Assembly (NCBI GenBank): GCA_012523535.1
Contig: JAAYII010000241.1
Coordinates: forward strand, 1-5,667
Reading direction: 5' to 3'
Origin: Peptococcaceae bacterium
GTDB lineage: Bacteria; Bacillota; Desulfitobacteriia; Desulfitobacteriales; Syntrophobotulaceae
DNA length: 5,667 nt
Below the pieces are notes generated by a model, which was given only the letters and a program-made list of their open reading frames with translations, had not been told where the DNA came from and made no database searches. Below, in pieces: positions 4,212 to 5,667 of this stretch. The translations under genes were made by a program, and so were the position numbers. Every line of letters starts with the position of its first letter. Within the stretch, counting starts at the first letter, position 1.

Positions 4212-5408
4212 TTAATAACAACCTTCCACGACCATTGCTAGGCCAAGTCCGCCGGCAATGCACAAGGTGCACAAGCCATATTTAACCTTACGCCTTCTCA
4301 TTTCATACAGAAGAGTGGTCATAAGTCTGGCACCGGTGGCTCCCAAAGGATGGCCAAGAGCAATAGCTCCGCCATTGACATTAACAATGTCCGGATTGAA
4401 GCCGGCTAATTTTATTACAGCCAGAGATTGAGCGGCAAAGGCTTCGTTAAGTTCTATTAAGCCGATCTGATCCAAAGTCAAGCCTGCCCGTTCCAGGGCT
4501 TTCTGGGTAGCATAAACCGGAGCAATACCCATGTATCTTGGATCGACACCGGCCGCAGCCTGGCTGCGGATAATAGCCATGGGTTTATATCCTAATTCTT
4601 GAGCTTTTTCCGCTGACATTACCAACACTACAGCAGCACCGTCGTTACGGCCTGAAGAGTTGCCGGCTGTAACCGTTCCACCTTCTTTGAAAACAGGCGG
4701 TAATTTGGCCATTTTTTCCAGGCTGGTTTCCCGAGGATGTTCGTCGGTATCAAAGATAATCGGGTCGCCTTTTCGTTGTGGAACGGGAACGGGAACAATT
4801 TCCTCTTTAAAGCGGCCTGATTTTATTGCAGCCCAAGCTTTTTGCTGGCTGTTAAAACCGAATAGGTCCTGCTCTTCCCTACTGATGTTGTATTTTTCAG
4901 CCACGTTTTCGGCAGTCATACCCATATTAAAGTGACCGAACATTTCTTCCGGCTGGGACCTGAACTGGCTTTCGGTGTTGGAATCCACTAAGACGTCATT
5001 ACCGGCTTTGTAACCATATCTTGCTTTACGCAGATAGTAGATGGCATTACTCATACTCTCGGTACCGCCGGCTACAATAATATCGGCCAGTCCGCATTGA
5101 ATCTGTTGTACGGCGTTCATAATAGCCTGCAAACCGGATCCACACTGGCGGGAAACAACATAGGACGGCACTTCGATCGGTATTCCGGCCAATAAAGCGA
5201 CTGTACGAGCAATATTGGGAGCATCCGCACTAATTTTCACTTGACCGAGAATGACCTCATCAATCATAGCCGGATCAATTTTGGTGCGGTTAAGCAATTC
5301 TTTAGTTACTATACGGCCGAGTTCTTCAGGTTGCACATCTTTCAAGGTTCCGCCCATGGTTCCTACAGGGGTTCGGATGGCATCGACTATTACTACATCT
5401 CTGAGCAT
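4212..5408 (-). CDS. Acetyl-CoA C-acyltransferase (thiolase family), thiolase 2
   Basis: 398 residues, full length. It is a degradative-type thiolase that cleaves a 3-oxoacyl-CoA to acetyl-CoA and a shortened acyl-CoA. Catalytic residues are Cys89 in SRQCGSGLQA, Asn321 in NEAF, His353 in GHPLGATGAR and Cys383 in the C-terminal motif. That motif reads CIAGG where thiolase 1 has CIGGG, so the CxG glycine is alanine. Compared with thiolase 1 it has 4 extra residues in the loop before NMGMTAEN (about 141-165, SQPEEMFGHF region), the part that shapes the acyl pocket, so a different substrate is likely. The start ATG 5408 has AGAGGTG (5417-5423) at 8-nt spacing. It is a single-gene unit with its own promoter and a terminator hairpin. 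Acetoacetyl-CoA remains a possible substrate. Confidence 0.93.
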   Translation of the reverse strand: MLRDVVIVDAIRTPVGTMGGTLKDVQPEELGRIVTKELLNRTKIDPAMIDEVILGQVKISADAPNIARTVALLAGIPIEVPSYVVSRQCGSGLQAIMNAVQQIQCGLADIIVAGGTESMSNAIYYLRKARYGYKAGNDVLVDSNTESQFRSQPEEMFGHFNMGMTAENVAEKYNISREEQDLFGFNSQQKAWAAIKSGRFKEEIVPVPVPQRKGDPIIFDTDEHPRETSLEKMAKLPPVFKEGGTVTAGNSSGRNDGAAVVLVMSAEKAQELGYKPMAIIRSQAAAGVDPRYMGIAPVYATQKALERAGLTLDQIGLIELNEAFAAQSLAVIKLAGFNPDIVNVNGGAIALGHPLGATGARLMTTLLYEMRRRKVKYGLCTLCIAGGLGLAMVVEGCY

Positions 5409-5450
5409 CTATTACTCACCTCTAATAAATTTAAAATATTGTTTTGAAAA

Positions 5451-5471
5451 TGAGGCTCGTAAAGACCCTCA
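5451..5471 (-). promoter_or_regulatory. Weak hairpin in the thiolase 2 leader
   Basis: TGAGG and CCTCA form a 5-bp stem, with two more pairs after a mismatch, between the thiolase 2 promoter and its ribosome site. On the minus strand it is followed by TTTTC. It may be a weak terminator of the upstream dehydrogenase transcript or a leader structure. Confidence 0.3.
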
Positions 5472-5485
5472 AATTCATAATAAGT

Positions 5486-5514
5486 ATTATACTATATTAA
5501 CCGATTGCTGTCAG
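5486..5514 (-). promoter_or_regulatory. Sigma-A promoter of thiolase 2
   Basis: The minus strand has -35 CTGACA (5514-5509; 5 of 6 bases match), a 17-bp spacer and a perfect -10 TATAAT (5491-5486). The -35 lies in the last codons of the upstream dehydrogenase and the -10 just past its stop. The predicted start is near 5479, giving a leader of about 70 nt. Confidence 0.75.
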
Positions 5515-5667
5515 CCCGCCGTCACAATATACCATTGCGCCGGTGACATAATCCGATGCCGGTGAGGCCAAGAATATGCAAGTGCCAACAGTTTCTTCTG
5601 TTTTAGCAAGTCTTCCCATAGGAATATTTCTGGTATATTGTTCTGCTCTGCCGGGCTCGGCCATAAC
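5497..5667 (-). CDS. Short-chain dehydrogenase/reductase (SDR), C-terminal fragment
   Basis: Only the last 56 residues and the TAA stop are in the window; the gene continues past the right edge. The tail IPMGRLAKTEETVG, then IFLASPASDYVTG and CDGGLTAIG, is the classical SDR C-terminus: the (P)xGR helix, FLASxxSxYVTG, and the final strand ending in DGG. The cofactor-binding TGxxxGxG motif and the YxxxK site are outside, so cofactor and substrate cannot be read. By neighbourhood a hydroxyacyl-CoA or related alcohol dehydrogenase is possible. The tail looks like the gluconate 5-dehydrogenase/3-oxoacyl-ACP reductase type, but this part discriminates poorly. Its stop is 88 bp before the thiolase 2 ATG. 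Confidence 0.9.
   Translation of the reverse strand, partial: VMAEPGRAEQYTRNIPMGRLAKTEETVGTCIFLASPASDYVTGAMVYCDGGLTAIG

Overview
The window comes from a strict anaerobe, most likely a Gram-positive Firmicute of the Clostridia/Peptococcaceae type. This is inferred from strong GGAGG-like ribosome binding sites, AT-rich spacers with near-consensus vegetative promoters, and proteins resembling clostridial CtfA/CtfB, clostridial thiolase and glutaconyl-CoA decarboxylase. No taxonomic search was possible. All recognisable genes lie on the minus strand, so transcription runs from high to low coordinates.

Layout from right to left, in the direction of transcription. (1) 5667-5497: the last 56 residues of a short-chain dehydrogenase. 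(2) 5408-4212: a thiolase (thiolase 2) with its own sigma-A promoter, whose -35 lies inside the dehydrogenase gene, and a strong 15-bp hairpin right after its stop. (3) 4157-1236: a second transcription unit with a perfect TTGACA -35, a structured leader of about 135 nt, the two subunits of a family I 3-oxoacid CoA-transferase (ctfA/ctfB type), a biosynthetic-type acetyl-CoA acetyltransferase (thiolase 1), and a hairpin terminator with a T tract. (4) 1235-884: a gene-free control region with two 14-bp direct repeats at a 20-bp period, a 13-bp inverted repeat, and a near-consensus sigma-54 (-24/-12) promoter. (5) 883-1: a stand-alone 69-residue biotin carrier and the first 204 residues of a carboxyltransferase very similar to the alpha subunit of glutaconyl-CoA decarboxylase. 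The latter runs off the left edge.

Together the genes fit the lower part of an anaerobic CoA-thioester pathway. Glutaconyl-CoA is decarboxylated to crotonyl-CoA by the biotin enzyme, C4 intermediates are oxidised to acetoacetyl-CoA, thiolase cleaves this to acetyl-CoA, and the CoA-transferase moves CoA between acids. Such a set is known from amino-acid fermenters (glutamate via glutaconyl-CoA) and from syntrophic or fermentative degraders of aromatics and dicarboxylates (via glutaryl-/glutaconyl-CoA). The window does not decide between them.

The most interesting non-coding feature is the 884-1235 region. It looks like a sigma-54 control region with candidate upstream activator sites driving the decarboxylase genes, next to two sigma-A-type units on the same strand. 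The ctf leader also carries mutually exclusive inverted repeats and a hairpin over the Shine-Dalgarno sequence. The enzymes belong to known families; I see no sign of a wholly new protein system.
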